58,641 nt of DNA from Candidatus Equicola stercoris (GCA_018065415.1 JAGHTI010000018.1:1-58641); one strand, 5' to 3'; counted from the stretch's first letter, positions 1 through 9,712 are shown. Numbers and translations are program-made. The notes: generated by a model from the letters alone, not told the origin.

Positions 1-602
1 GCAATAACTATTGATACGATGATGACGAATACTCCACCACCGATACTGCCTTCCCAGCTCTTATTAGGAGATATGCGCGGAAACAGCTTGTGTTTGCCCA
101 TGAGACTTCCTGTACAGTATGCACCAGTATCGTTCATCCATATCATTATGAATATGCTCAACGGCAAGACGAAAGAAAACGTGGTGTAATAATCCTGTGC
201 CACGTATGAGATGACACTTACCATAGCAAAGCCTACGGCAATCCACATTTGTGCAAACATGGTGTATGCCCATGTAACTATAGGCTGCGTATTTTTCGTA
301 TATAACTCTGCTACGAGCAGATAGATGAGTGTCACAATATAAGGTATGAACACTGCTCCAGTAGGAATGAAATCGCTACAAAAGGCAGTTATAGAAATGA
401 ATAGATAAATACCGGCAATGGTGGTAATGAAACGATTTACATTCGCATTCACCTTATTGTTTATCAATCCAGTAAATTCCCATATAGTCATACCCGTCAC
501 CAGGGCAAACAGTCCTATCATCGCGATAGGTTTTAGAAACGATGCAACTACTATAGCAACGTACAGGATACCTGTCACAGATCTGATGATTAGATTTTTC
601 AT
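1..602 (-). CDS. cdsA: Phosphatidate cytidylyltransferase (CDP-diglyceride synthase), C-terminus cut by window edge
   Basis: Makes CDP-diacylglycerol from phosphatidate and CTP at the inner membrane, the branch point of phospholipid synthesis. I translated this frame by hand: it starts [11 protein letters not shown], continues through several hydrophobic membrane segments, and near the window edge carries [12 protein letters not shown], matching the SPKKTWEGFIGG-type signature of CdsA. About 200 residues are present; the rest lies beyond base 1. The start ATG (602-600) overlaps the ftsH stop as ATGA and is preceded by a GAGGAGG sequence seven bases upstream, so it is translationally coupled to ftsH. 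Gene order rsfS-ftsH-cdsA is usual in Bacteroidales. Confidence 0.9.
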   Translation of the reverse strand, partial: MKNLIIRSVTGILYVAIVVASFLKPIAMIGLFALVTGMTIWEFTGLINNKVNANVNRFITTIAGIYLFISITAFCSDFIPTGAVFIPYIVTLIYLLVAELYTKNTQPIVTWAYTMFAQMWIAVGFAMVSVISYVAQDYYTTFSFVLPLSIFIMIWMNDTGAYCTGSLMGKHKLFPRISPNKSWEGSIGGGVFVIIVSIVI

Positions 603-2617
603 GTTTGTGCCTCCTCTTTTGGTTTACTGTTTCTCTTTCTCGTCTTTGTCTCCGACTTCTGTGGTGCTTCCAACAGTTCTTCTGTACGAGAAGCAAAAGG
701 TCGTTTACCGAAGATGTTTTCCACGTCTTCTGCAAATATTACTTCTCTGTCGATGAGTAGCTGTGCCAACTGGTTGTGTCCTTCTGCATGTTCCTTCAGT
801 AGTTCTTTTGCCCTTGCATACTGTTGCGCGATGAGGCTCTTTGCCTCCTGGTCGATGAGTTCTGCCGTTGCCTCGGAATATGGTTTTTGGAATTGATATT
901 CCTGATTATTGTAATAGCAGAGATTTGGCAACTTGTCGCTCATGCCTACGTATGCTACCATCGCATACACTTGTTTCGTGGCACGTTCAAGGTCGTTCAT
1001 TGCTCCTGTGGAGATATGACCTGTAAACAATTCTTCTGCTGCACGTCCTCCCAGCAAGGCACATACCTCATCCTGCATCTGTTCCTTGGTGGTAATCTGT
1101 CGTTCTTCTGGCAGATACCATGCAGCACCGAGTGCGTTGCCACGTGGTACTATTGTCACCTTTATCAAAGGGTCAGCATATTCGAGGAACCATGACAGAG
1201 TGGCGTGTCCTGCCTCATGGAGTGCTATGGCGCGTTTCTCGTCAGCAGTCATAACCTTTGTCTTTTTCTCAAGACCTCCTATGATACGGTCAACAGCATC
1301 AAGGAAATCCTGTTTCCCTACTTTCTTTTTGTTATGACGCGCAGCGATGAGGGCAGCCTCGTTGCAGACGTTGGCGATGTCTGCACCAGAGAATCCCGGA
1401 GTCTGTCGAGCCAACAAATCCACATCGATAGTTTTATCCAGTTTTATCGGTTTCAAATGTACCAAGAATACTTCCTTTCGCTCGTTGAGGTCAGGCAAGT
1501 CAACATGTATCTGACGGTCGAAACGACCTGCACGCAACAATGCCTTGTCGAGCATGTCGGCACGGTTTGTGGCTGCCAGTATGATGACACCAGAGTTGGT
1601 GCCGAATCCGTCCATCTCTGTCAGCAGTTGGTTGAGGGTGTTCTCTCTTTCATCATTGCCTCCCATGGAAGGATTTTTGCTTCTGGCCCTACCAACAGCA
1701 TCTATTTCATCGATAAAGATGATACATGGAGATTTTTCTTTTGCCTGACGGAAAAGGTCGCGCACCCTGCTTGCACCGACACCTACGAACATCTCCACGA
1801 AGTCAGAGCCACTCATAGAGAAAAACGGTACACCAGCCTCACCAGCAACAGCCTTTGCCAACAAAGTCTTACCTGTTCCAGGAGGACCTACGAGCAATGC
1901 TCCCTTTGGAATCTTACCACCGAGTTCGGTGTATTTTTTCGGGTTCTTCAAGAAATCAACAATCTCCTGCACCTCTTGTTTTGCTTCAGCCTGTCCTGCA
2001 ACATCCTTGAATGTGACTTCTATCTTGTTATCACCATTCTTGTCGTACATCTTCGCCTTGCTTTTGCCAACACTGAAGATGCCACCACCCATGCCACCAC
2101 CAGAGCCTATCTTACGGAATATGAATATCCAGATGGCAAAGAACAGTATTATAGGCAGTGCCTGTAAGAATATCGTCCAGAGTATTCCTCCTTCTTTCTT
2201 CTCGTAGGTTATCTTGCCTGTAAAATGGCCTTTTTTTGCTGATGCATCAAGAAATTCTTCCACCTTATCCACAGAACCATAGTTCACCGTCACGTAAGAG
2301 TTCTCGCCCAACTGCTGTGCAGTCTTATTGAATACCTTACGATAAAATTCACCTTTCACGTACATATGAATTTCTTTTTCATCGGTGTTGATGGCTATTT
2401 TATCTGCATATCCATTCAAAATCATCTTCTTGAATTCCGAATAGTCGGCAGTCTTGTGTATGCCAGCTTCTTCATGGTTGCTGCTCATCCATAGGCCTAT
2501 GAGGACAGCTATCAAGATGGTGTAAATCCACATCGGGTTGAACTTCGGCATTTTCGGACGTTGCTGATTGTCCTGTTGAGGGAAGTTTCCCTGTCTTTTC
2601 TTATAGTCTTGTTCCAT
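599..2617 (-). CDS. ftsH: ATP-dependent zinc metalloprotease FtsH
   Basis: Membrane-bound AAA+ protease that degrades misassembled membrane proteins and some soluble regulators. The 672-residue product has a membrane segment at about 28-46, a periplasmic domain, a second membrane segment at about 150-167, then the AAA domain with Walker A GPPGTGKT at 244-251 and Walker B IIFIDEID, and the M41 peptidase domain with zinc motif HEAGH at 467-471. The N-terminus ([15 protein letters not shown]) and the Lys/Arg-rich C-terminal tail are typical of the Bacteroidetes form. It follows rsfS after 4 bases and overlaps cdsA by four bases, so the three probably form one transcript from the promoter at 2989-3019. 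Confidence 0.97.
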   Translation of the reverse strand: MEQDYKKRQGNFPQQDNQQRPKMPKFNPMWIYTILIAVLIGLWMSSNHEEAGIHKTADYSEFKKMILNGYADKIAINTDEKEIHMYVKGEFYRKVFNKTAQQLGENSYVTVNYGSVDKVEEFLDASAKKGHFTGKITYEKKEGGILWTIFLQALPIILFFAIWIFIFRKIGSGGGMGGGIFSVGKSKAKMYDKNGDNKIEVTFKDVAGQAEAKQEVQEIVDFLKNPKKYTELGGKIPKGALLVGPPGTGKTLLAKAVAGEAGVPFFSMSGSDFVEMFVGVGASRVRDLFRQAKEKSPCIIFIDEIDAVGRARSKNPSMGGNDERENTLNQLLTEMDGFGTNSGVIILAATNRADMLDKALLRAGRFDRQIHVDLPDLNERKEVFLVHLKPIKLDKTIDVDLLARQTPGFSGADIANVCNEAALIAARHNKKKVGKQDFLDAVDRIIGGLEKKTKVMTADEKRAIALHEAGHATLSWFLEYADPLIKVTIVPRGNALGAAWYLPEERQITTKEQMQDEVCALLGGRAAEELFTGHISTGAMNDLERATKQVYAMVAYVGMSDKLPNLCYYNNQEYQFQKPYSEATAELIDQEAKSLIAQQYARAKELLKEHAEGHNQLAQLLIDREVIFAEDVENIFGKRPFASRTEELLEAPQKSETKTRKRNSKPKEEAQT
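610..616 (-). promoter_or_regulatory. Shine-Dalgarno-like ribosome binding site of cdsA
   Basis: The minus strand reads GAGGAGG here, seven bases before the cdsA ATG. Purine-rich SD sequences are uncommon in Bacteroidetes; this one lies inside the end of ftsH and supports reinitiation at the ATGA overlap. Confidence 0.6.
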
Positions 2618-2621
2618 GTTG

Positions 2622-2969
2622 TCAATTATTTGGAATGGTTTTTATTTTTGCATCTTCCCATAGATGCTCAATGTCGTAGTAACTGCGATATTCAGGCAAG
2701 AAGATGTGTACCATCACATCGGTATAGTCAATGGCAACCCATTGACAGTTCTCAAGACCTATTGTATGAGTAGGCTTTTCCTTCTCCTTTGTTGTGAAGT
2801 CTATCACAGAATCTGCGATTGCCTCCACCTGCGTAGGCGAGTTTCCTTGAGCAATAACGAAATAGTTGCATATAGCACCCTCAATCTTGCGCAAGTCGAT
2901 GATTACAATGTCTTCTCCTTTTTTTTCCTGAATTCCAGCAGTAATAATCTTAACTAAATCTTTCTTCAT
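2622..2969 (-). CDS. rsfS: Ribosomal silencing factor RsfS
   Basis: Binds ribosomal protein L14 (uL14) and blocks joining of the ribosomal subunits, lowering translation under starvation. The 115-residue product has the family core: the IDLRKIEGAICNYFVIAQG segment, the SPTQVEAIAD helix, and the WVAIDYTDVMVHIF segment that corresponds to the D(Y/F)xDV(V/M)VH signature. Length is normal. It is the first gene of the rsfS-ftsH-cdsA operon and is divergently transcribed from the beta-helix gene at 3117. Confidence 0.95.
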   Translation of the reverse strand: MKKDLVKIITAGIQEKKGEDIVIIDLRKIEGAICNYFVIAQGNSPTQVEAIADSVIDFTTKEKEKPTHTIGLENCQWVAIDYTDVMVHIFLPEYRSYYDIEHLWEDAKIKTIPNN

Positions 2970-2988
2970 TTATATTATATTTGCGTTG

Positions 2989-3019
2989 CAAAGATACAAA
3001 AAAACAAAAAGCCTACAAA
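2989..3019 (-). promoter_or_regulatory. Promoter of rsfS-ftsH-cdsA
   Basis: On the minus strand TTTG (3019-3016), 19 bases, then TATCTTTG (2996-2989). This matches the Bacteroidetes primary sigma consensus TTTG-N19-21-TAnnTTTG. The element ends about 20 bases before the rsfS ATG. Confidence 0.75.
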
Positions 3020-3104
3020 TAATTGAATGTATAGAAATGAAGACTCTTCTTTTTTTTATGCAGAAATAAAAAACATTTGTAAGGGATAAATTGCAAATGT
3101 TTAT

Positions 3105-3112
3105 TACCTTTG
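3105..3112 (+). promoter_or_regulatory. -7 element of the 3117-8330 operon, very close to the start codon
   Basis: TACCTTTG at 3105-3112 matches TAnnTTTG. Only four bases separate it from the ATG at 3117, so the transcript would begin at or next to the start codon. No convincing -33 TTTG was found at 19-21 bases; one lies at 3076-3079, 25 bases away. Confidence 0.5.
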
Positions 3113-3116
3113 TAGC

Positions 3117-4808
3117 ATGAAGAAAAAGATTATCGTAATCAGTTTGTTGCTGTTTGTATGCAGTGTCACGTCTGCGGCTGTCATCTATGTGACTAAAGAT
3201 GGAGATATTGCAAGTGCTGTACGGACGGCTCGTGAGATGCACAGGCTCGCCGAAGTGGGGGCACAGGAAAACATTGACATCATGCTTGAGGGAAATGAAT
3301 ATGTGTTGCATCAACCATTGTATCTGCGTCAGGAGGATAGTTATATCACGTTGAAAGGTAATAATGCCCGAATAAGCGGCAAGGTTGGCATATCATCTTG
3401 GACAAAAGAAGGAAAGTTGTGGGTGGCAGATGCTCCACGACTGGATGGCAGACCTTTGATGATAAGGCAATTGTGGGTAAACGGTAAGAAGGCTTTGCGT
3501 TCAACGCAGTTTGGTGAGTATAAGTTGGAACGTATGCTTGACTTCAACAAGACAGCATGCAGCATAACAATACCGACTCCACAAAATCTGAAAAGGTTGC
3601 AACAAGAACCAGTTTTGGAGATGCTCGTTCACCAGAGATGGGCAATAGCAATACTGCGTGTGAAGAGTATCGAACAGGATAAGATGGACAAGGATAGGAC
3701 GGTGGTGAAGTTTGCTGAGCCAGAGTCTTATCTAGAGTTTTCGCACCCATGGCCACAACCCGTGATAGGCGGTGAGAAGGGAAACTCTTCATTCTGTCTG
3801 CAAAATGCTTTGTGCCTTGTTGATGAACCAGGAGAATGGTATGAAAGTCCTGAAGGTAAGATATATTATTATCCAAAAGCCGATGAAACCATGAAAAATA
3901 CTGATATTGTGGCTGCACAGACAGAACAATTACTGATGATTCAAGGTACGCGTTTCGGTAAGGTAAAAAATATAAATATTGAGGGAATAAATTTTGAATA
4001 TGCAGCATGGAACAGACCTTCAGATTTTGGCCATGTGACATTGCAGGGAGGTTTCCCATTGATAGATGCTTACAAACTGGAAAAGGAAGGACTTCCTTGG
4101 GATAAAGATTTGGAAAATCAGGCGTGGATAGAACGTCCTGTAGCTGCCGTATGTGTTGAATGGGGAGAAAATATCAATATCAACAAGTGTTATTTCTCGC
4201 ATCTTGGAGCAACGGCTCTCGATTTGAAATACGCTGTAACCGACTGTACGATACAAGGTAGTAGGTTTGAAGATATAGGTGGTACTGCCATTCTTGCAGG
4301 ATGGTTCGGCGAAGGTACTGAAGTGCACATCCCATATAAACAGAGAGATGAAGAGTTTACATCAAAGATAAATATCCAAAGTAACAAAATCAATGATGCA
4401 ACGAATGAAGACTGGGGTACTGTGGGCATAGGACTTGGCTATGTGCGTGACTGTAATGTGAACGGAAATCGTGTCAGTCGTGTAAACTATTCTGGGATAT
4501 GCGTCGGTTGGGGATGGACATCGCAGGATACTGGTATGAGAAATAACTGTATCTTGGGAAATGAGGTGTCGGACTTTGCACGTATGCTTTACGATGCTGG
4601 CGGTATCTACACCCTCAGCAATCAACCAGGGTCGGAGATATCAAACAACAACATTGACAAACTGGGTGTTGCTCCGTATGCAACTAATGATCGTGGTTTT
4701 TACATCTATCTTGATGCGAAGACAGATGGATTTACTATTGAAAACAACTGGTGCCCGGAACCGAAGTTCGGTGATAACCATCCGGGTCCTAATATAATTT
4801 GGAAATGA
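3117..4808 (+). CDS. Secreted right-handed parallel beta-helix protein, GH141-like
   Basis: Probable carbohydrate-active enzyme exported to the periplasm or surface. The 563-residue product begins with a signal peptide (MKKKIIVISLLLFVCSVTSA, cleaved near residue 20). The rest has the layout of GH141-type beta-helix glycosidases: an N-terminal stretch with LEGNEYVLHQPLYL and ISGKVGISSW, the RQLWVNGKKALRS segment, then repeated short beta-helix coils (for example NININKCYFSHLGATALDL and EDIGGTAILAG). Known GH141 members act on alpha-L-fucose or xylan linkages; the substrate here is not readable from sequence. It overlaps the next gene by ATGA, and that partner is a GH31 alpha-xylosidase-like enzyme, which suggests a shared plant-glycan substrate. 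Confidence 0.7.
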   Translation: MKKKIIVISLLLFVCSVTSAAVIYVTKDGDIASAVRTAREMHRLAEVGAQENIDIMLEGNEYVLHQPLYLRQEDSYITLKGNNARISGKVGISSWTKEGKLWVADAPRLDGRPLMIRQLWVNGKKALRSTQFGEYKLERMLDFNKTACSITIPTPQNLKRLQQEPVLEMLVHQRWAIAILRVKSIEQDKMDKDRTVVKFAEPESYLEFSHPWPQPVIGGEKGNSSFCLQNALCLVDEPGEWYESPEGKIYYYPKADETMKNTDIVAAQTEQLLMIQGTRFGKVKNINIEGINFEYAAWNRPSDFGHVTLQGGFPLIDAYKLEKEGLPWDKDLENQAWIERPVAAVCVEWGENININKCYFSHLGATALDLKYAVTDCTIQGSRFEDIGGTAILAGWFGEGTEVHIPYKQRDEEFTSKINIQSNKINDATNEDWGTVGIGLGYVRDCNVNGNRVSRVNYSGICVGWGWTSQDTGMRNNCILGNEVSDFARMLYDAGGIYTLSNQPGSEISNNNIDKLGVAPYATNDRGFYIYLDAKTDGFTIENNWCPEPKFGDNHPGPNIIWK

Positions 4809-7084
4809 AAATAACAAACTATCATCTGTTCGATTTCCTCGATTTTGATCCAGACTATGGACGCGAGGAATCACTATGGAAGGCTTATAAGCCAACAAAG
4901 GTATATGAGAAAAATGGAGATATTTGCATAGACGTGCCGTTCCAGAAACAGAAACAGTCTAATGAGATGGAAGCAGACTTCCAGTATAAGCAGGAAGTCT
5001 ATACATTGATATTACGTCAGTATGGTGATAAGATTATTCGCCTTTTCATCGACTTTATGGATGATGATAACAATACCACTCCGAGTGAAGAAAGTGCGAT
5101 GTTGCAGATGAATAAGTCATTGTGCAAACAACCACTGACACTAATGCAGTTAGGGGCTGCAGAAAATGGCAAGTCGGATGGATGGATAGTATATTCCAAA
5201 GATGGAAAGCAACGTGCAATAATAAATATTCGCGAAGTAACTATTGACCACTGGAGCGACCTACAACCAGCACCACAGGAGACACTTGACATACGGTTGT
5301 TCCCAGATGGTAAAAAGGAAATACGTCTTGCAGCTTATGACCATTTCTCCCCGCCACGTTATGATGCTCTGCCATTGGCTTTCTGTAAGTTGGGAAATGA
5401 TAATGAGAGAGCTACAATATCATTTGAGTCAAAGCCTGATGAGTGTTTTGTCGGTACTGGTGAACGTTTTATGAAGATGGACTTGAGCGGTCAGACATTC
5501 TATCTGAAGAACCAAGATGGACAAGGCGTGAATAACAGACGTACATATAAGAATATACCTTTTTACATATCAAGCAGGATGTATGGCTGTTTTTATCATA
5601 CAAGTTCCAAATCAAAACTCTCATTGGCAGGACACAGTACACGTTCTGTTCAGTTCCTGAGCAACTATGCATCTTTGGATGTCTTCCTTATTGGTGGTGA
5701 TAATGTAGAAGAGATAATACGCGGATATAGAGATTTGACAGGTTATCCAACGATGCCACCTCTGTGGAGTTTTGGTGTGTGGATGAGTCGCATGTCATAT
5801 TTTGAAGCAAAAGAGATTATGGAAATATGTAATCAGTTGCGAACAGAACATTACCCTTGTGATGTGATTCATATTGATACAGGGTGGTTCAAGACAGACT
5901 GGTTATGCGAATGGAAATTCAACGAGACACGTTTCCCTAATCCTCAACAATTCATACATGACCTATACGAAATGGGATTCAAAACCTCATTATGGCAGTT
6001 GCCTTATGTCGCAGAAAACGCAGAACAGATAGATGAGGCACGTGAAAATGATTATATCGCCCCATTGACACATAAGGTCGTATCAAATGGATCTAATTTT
6101 TCAAATCTTGATTATGCGGGAACTATCGACTTTACATATCCAGAGGCAACGGCATGGTATAAGGGGTTGTTGCGTGAACTTCTTTCGATGGGGGTAAAAT
6201 GTATCAAGGCAGATTTTGGAGAAAACATACATACGGATGCGTCGTATAAAGGATTGGATTCAGAAAGACTGCAGAATTTATATGCTTTGTTGTATCAAAA
6301 GGCAGTCTTTGAGGTTACCAAAGATGTAGCAGGAGAAGGTATCGCTTGGTCGCGTGCAGCATGGGCAGGATGTCAGCGTTATCCTCTACATTGGGGTGGT
6401 GACAGTGCTTCAACTTGGGATGGAATGGCAGGCTCATTAAAAGGAGGTTTGCATTTTAATCTGTCGGGATTTGCTTTTTGGAGTCATGATGTTCCAGGGT
6501 TCCATACATTGCCAAACTTCATGAATTCCATCGTTGATGATGATGTATATGTGAGATGGACACAGTTTGGGGTGTTTACCTCACACATTAGATACCATGG
6601 TACGAATAAACGTGAACCATGGCATTATCCGAATGTTGCGGATATAGTGAAACGTTGGTGGAAGTTGCGTTATGCCTTGATACCTTATATATTACGTGAA
6701 AGCAAAAAGGCAACACGAAGTGGCTCTACACTTATGCAGGCACTAATATACCAATATCCAGAAGACAAGATGTGTTGGCATATTGATGATGAATATTTCT
6801 TCGGCAATGACTTCCTTGTTGCACCAGTGATGAATTCAGAAAATAAGCGTGACATCTATTTGCCGAAGGGTGAATGGATTGATTTCTTCAATGGGGAACT
6901 TATCGTCTCTGATGGAATGTGGATAAAGAAGGAAAACATTGCTTTGGAAGCAATGCCGGTATATGTGAGAAAGGGTGCAGAAATACCTATATATCCTTTG
7001 CCTGTAGATTGCACAGATCAGATGGATATGGATAAAACGGAAATTCTTAAAATAGATGATGAATTCAGTGGATATAGATTATGA
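4805..7084 (+). CDS. GH31 family glycosidase, alpha-xylosidase-like (YicI type)
   Basis: Retaining alpha-glycosidase. The 759-residue product has an N-terminal beta-sandwich, the GH31 barrel and C-terminal beta domains. The nucleophile motif KADFGE (Asp470) resembles KTDFGE of E. coli alpha-xylosidase YicI, and the acid/base is Asp533 in HWGGDSAS, matching HWGGD in YicI; LSGFAFWSHDVPGF is also shared with that branch. There is no signal peptide, so it is probably cytoplasmic and acts on imported oligosaccharides. The chosen ATG at 4805 gives a four-base ATGA overlap with the upstream gene; an in-frame TTG at 4799 would add two residues. Alpha-glucosidase activity cannot be excluded. Confidence 0.88.
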   Translation: MKITNYHLFDFLDFDPDYGREESLWKAYKPTKVYEKNGDICIDVPFQKQKQSNEMEADFQYKQEVYTLILRQYGDKIIRLFIDFMDDDNNTTPSEESAMLQMNKSLCKQPLTLMQLGAAENGKSDGWIVYSKDGKQRAIINIREVTIDHWSDLQPAPQETLDIRLFPDGKKEIRLAAYDHFSPPRYDALPLAFCKLGNDNERATISFESKPDECFVGTGERFMKMDLSGQTFYLKNQDGQGVNNRRTYKNIPFYISSRMYGCFYHTSSKSKLSLAGHSTRSVQFLSNYASLDVFLIGGDNVEEIIRGYRDLTGYPTMPPLWSFGVWMSRMSYFEAKEIMEICNQLRTEHYPCDVIHIDTGWFKTDWLCEWKFNETRFPNPQQFIHDLYEMGFKTSLWQLPYVAENAEQIDEARENDYIAPLTHKVVSNGSNFSNLDYAGTIDFTYPEATAWYKGLLRELLSMGVKCIKADFGENIHTDASYKGLDSERLQNLYALLYQKAVFEVTKDVAGEGIAWSRAAWAGCQRYPLHWGGDSASTWDGMAGSLKGGLHFNLSGFAFWSHDVPGFHTLPNFMNSIVDDDVYVRWTQFGVFTSHIRYHGTNKREPWHYPNVADIVKRWWKLRYALIPYILRESKKATRSGSTLMQALIYQYPEDKMCWHIDDEYFFGNDFLVAPVMNSENKRDIYLPKGEWIDFFNGELIVSDGMWIKKENIALEAMPVYVRKGAEIPIYPLPVDCTDQMDMDKTEILKIDDEFSGYRL

Positions 7085-7644
7085 TTATCCCTTCTGCATA
7101 CTTCGCACCAATACATTATTATCATATTCTTAGCACTAATGCAGAGGTTATGATAGAGCAATATGACAACTATCAGAAACAAACTTTCCGTAATCGTTGT
7201 CAGATTGCTGGTGCTAATGGTGTGCAGATGTTGACGGTGCCGATACAGAAATATGATGGAGAAAAATGCCTGATGAAGGATGTTAAAATTAGTGACCATA
7301 ATAATTGGCAACATAATCATTGGATGGCAATAGTCTCAGCTTATGGAAATTCTCCTTTCTTTGAGTTTTATGCGGATGATATACTACGATTTTTTACGAA
7401 GAAATGGGAGTATTTGTATGATTTTAATATGGAGATTACTATTGCTTTATGTAGGTTGCTTGATATTGATTGCCGTCTGTTAGCTTCATCATGTTTCCAT
7501 AATGACTTTGAACAGGCTGTTGAGGAGACTGTGATATCAAAACCGTATTATCAGGTATATAAGGAAAAGTATGGTTTTATCGCAAATCTCAGTATTCTTG
7601 ATTTACTGTTCAATATGGGAAACGAAAGTGCTTTTTATCTATGA
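7081..7644 (+). CDS. WbqC-family protein
   Basis: The 187-residue product matches the WbqC-like family: it starts IIPSAYFAPIHYYHIL, followed by the IEQYDNYQKQTFRNRC segment, the TVPIQK strand and the HWMAIVSAYGNSPFF stretch that is diagnostic of the family. WbqC-like proteins occur in O-antigen or glycan gene clusters and as orphan genes in Bacteroidetes; the biochemical role is unknown to me. Both ends overlap the neighbours by ATGA, so it is translated as part of the 3117-8330 operon. Confidence 0.85.
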   Translation: MIIPSAYFAPIHYYHILSTNAEVMIEQYDNYQKQTFRNRCQIAGANGVQMLTVPIQKYDGEKCLMKDVKISDHNNWQHNHWMAIVSAYGNSPFFEFYADDILRFFTKKWEYLYDFNMEITIALCRLLDIDCRLLASSCFHNDFEQAVEETVISKPYYQVYKEKYGFIANLSILDLLFNMGNESAFYL

Positions 7645-8330
7645 TATATAAAGAATTGAAATATGACGATCTCCATATTACTTTGAAGGAGGTATATGAG
7701 TCGATGCAATATGGAGATAATGTCCCAGATGAGTCGGTACGTACGGAGACAGATGCAGTCATTGCTGAAATTAGTACTTTTCTGAGACCGCGATTTTGTG
7801 TCATCAATGTTGAAGGTGTACTAAATACAGAAACGAATACTTTGAATGTTGTGGGCAGTGATGGTTTATCTAATATCACTTTTGATATCGGAAAGATAAT
7901 TGCCAGACAATTGAAAGGGTCAGAAAGTTATGCTCTCTTCATTGCCACTAGCGGAATGGAATTTCAAAACTATCAGGATAAGTTGAAAAGGGAGGGTGAT
8001 ATTGTCCGTATGTTTATTGCGGATTCAATAGGCAGTCTTTTGGCTGAGAAATGTGCGGATCAGATGGAGCTTGTACTTGAAGGAAACCATACGAATCGAT
8101 TCTCTCCAGGGTATTGTGGATGGCATGTTTGTCAACAGCAAATCTTGTTCCCTTTATTTCAAGGTAACACATGTGGAGTGACACTTACCCCAAGTAGCCT
8201 TATGGTACCGATAAAATCCGTCAGTGGGATAATAGGAATAGGCGATAACGTGCGCAAGCTTGAATATACTTGCGGACTATGCGATTTTGATAAGTGCTAT
8301 AAAAAGAAATTTGTGAAAAAAATTAATTGA
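7641..8330 (+). CDS. Stand-alone MetH activation-domain-like protein
   Basis: The 229-residue product resembles the C-terminal activation domain of cobalamin-dependent methionine synthase, which binds S-adenosylmethionine and helps reductive remethylation of B12. The key stretch is RFSPGYCGWHVCQQQILFPLF, corresponding to the R-x-(S/A)PGY motif, followed by TPSSLMVPIKSVSGIIGIG. A Cys-rich tail (CGLCDFDKC, that is C-x2-C-x4-C) follows and could bind metal. In full-length MetH this domain is fused to the catalytic part; here it stands alone, so it may serve a MetH encoded elsewhere that lacks it. It overlaps the convergent dnaA by eight bases at its 3' end. Confidence 0.8.
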   Translation: MIYKELKYDDLHITLKEVYESMQYGDNVPDESVRTETDAVIAEISTFLRPRFCVINVEGVLNTETNTLNVVGSDGLSNITFDIGKIIARQLKGSESYALFIATSGMEFQNYQDKLKREGDIVRMFIADSIGSLLAEKCADQMELVLEGNHTNRFSPGYCGWHVCQQQILFPLFQGNTCGVTLTPSSLMVPIKSVSGIIGIGDNVRKLEYTCGLCDFDKCYKKKFVKKIN

Positions 8331-9660
8331 GAATAGTTTCCATTTGCTCTATCTCTGCAGCAAAGACTTTGTTCTCCTTAATCAATGTCCGTATTTTGTC
8401 ACAGCTATGCAAGACTGTGGTATGATCGCGATTTGCAATACGGCGTCCTATCTGTGATTTTGATAATGATGTGTAACGATCGGCGAGGAACATAGAAACC
8501 TGTCTTGCTTGTACTAATTCCTGCTTGCGACTCTTTCCACTAATTTCATCAATAGAGACTTTATAATGATTACATACAGTGTTAAGAATGTCGTCAATAG
8601 TGGTTTCTTTCTTCTCTGTGCGGACATACGTCTTTACTAAATTTTTTACAGTACTTAACGTGATGTCTTCTTTGTAAACTAATGACATTGCAATGAGAGA
8701 ATTTAATATTCCTTCAATGTCACGTACACTACCATTGGCTGTGTTGGCTACAAAGTCAATGACTTCTTCAGATATTTTTAATTTTGATGTTTGAGACTTG
8801 CTTGTAAGGATGTCTTTGCATAACTGAACATCTGGTTTTTCCAGTTCTGCAACGAGTCCGCATTTCAAACGCGTAAGCAGTCGGTCGGTCATCCCTTTTA
8901 GATCAACAGGTGGACGATCGCTTGCGAGGATTATCCTCTTTCCATTTAAGAATAGATGATTGAATATGTGGAAAAATATTTCCTGTGTTTTAACAGCAGA
9001 AAGCCATTCTTGAATGTCATCAATGATGAGTACATCTATAGTCTGATAGAAGTGGATAAAGTCATTTGTGGTGTTATGCAATACCGCATCGGTATATTGT
9101 ACTTGGAAAATGCGAGCACTGACATATAATATTCTCAAATTTGAGTCCATCTCATGCATTTTCATACCTATGGCATTGATGAGATGTGTCTTGCCACATC
9201 CTGATGGACCGAATATGAAGAATGGATTGAACTGTGTTTTACTTGTGTTTTCTGCTATAGACATGCCAATAGCACGTGGCATTCTGTTACAACGACCAGC
9301 AATGAAATTATCGAATGTCCTTGTCTTATCAAGATAAGAGGTAAAGGTTGTTTTATCTTCAGCAACTTTTTTTGCTTTTTTGTCTTCTTGAATTGTATCA
9401 ATGGATGCCTTTGTATGATACATTAGGCGTATGCCTTTACCAAAATGATTTGTGAGAACTTTGCGCAACAACTCCAAATAATGTTCCTCTATATAATCCT
9501 TTATATATATATTTTGAACATTGAGGCACAGAACATTTGTCTCTTGGTTATAAGAGTTGAATGTCAGAGAAGTGAACCATGATTGGTATTTATCTTCTCC
9601 GATTTGTCTCTTGATTAAATCAAGACAATTATTCCATAATTTCTGTGCGTTGTTTATCAT
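8323..9660 (-). CDS. dnaA: Chromosomal replication initiator protein DnaA
   Basis: AAA+ initiator that binds DnaA boxes and melts the replication origin. Domain I begins MINNAQKLWNNCLDLIKRQ; the AAA domain has Walker A GPSGCGKT at 151-158 and Walker B VLIIDDIQ; the C-terminal DNA-binding domain IV has the signature RQVSMFLADRYTSLSKSQIGR and RDHTTVLHSC. I placed the start at 9660 (445 residues), not at the in-frame ATG at 9762, because the alignment with other DnaA N-termini begins here and the promoter lies inside the extension. The gene is alone, tail to tail with the operon to its left; no origin could be recognised next to it. Confidence 0.95.
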   Translation of the reverse strand: MINNAQKLWNNCLDLIKRQIGEDKYQSWFTSLTFNSYNQETNVLCLNVQNIYIKDYIEEHYLELLRKVLTNHFGKGIRLMYHTKASIDTIQEDKKAKKVAEDKTTFTSYLDKTRTFDNFIAGRCNRMPRAIGMSIAENTSKTQFNPFFIFGPSGCGKTHLINAIGMKMHEMDSNLRILYVSARIFQVQYTDAVLHNTTNDFIHFYQTIDVLIIDDIQEWLSAVKTQEIFFHIFNHLFLNGKRIILASDRPPVDLKGMTDRLLTRLKCGLVAELEKPDVQLCKDILTSKSQTSKLKISEEVIDFVANTANGSVRDIEGILNSLIAMSLVYKEDITLSTVKNLVKTYVRTEKKETTIDDILNTVCNHYKVSIDEISGKSRKQELVQARQVSMFLADRYTSLSKSQIGRRIANRDHTTVLHSCDKIRTLIKENKVFAAEIEQMETILN

Positions 9661-9680
9661 TTTTTTTCGCAAAAGTTTTG

Positions 9681-9712
9681 CAAAGTTATTGCATTTTTTT
9701 ATCTCATGCAAA
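9681..9712 (-). promoter_or_regulatory. Promoter of dnaA
   Basis: Minus strand TTTG (9712-9709), 20 bases, TAACTTTG (9688-9681), about 20 bases before the ATG at 9660. The good fit to the Bacteroidetes consensus decides the dnaA start: a transcript from here could not encode the 34-residue upstream extension. Confidence 0.75.

Noticed and set aside
1205..2167. 320-codon open frame antisense to ftsH
   Set aside because: It lies entirely within a secure ftsH gene on the other strand and its translation shows no family features.
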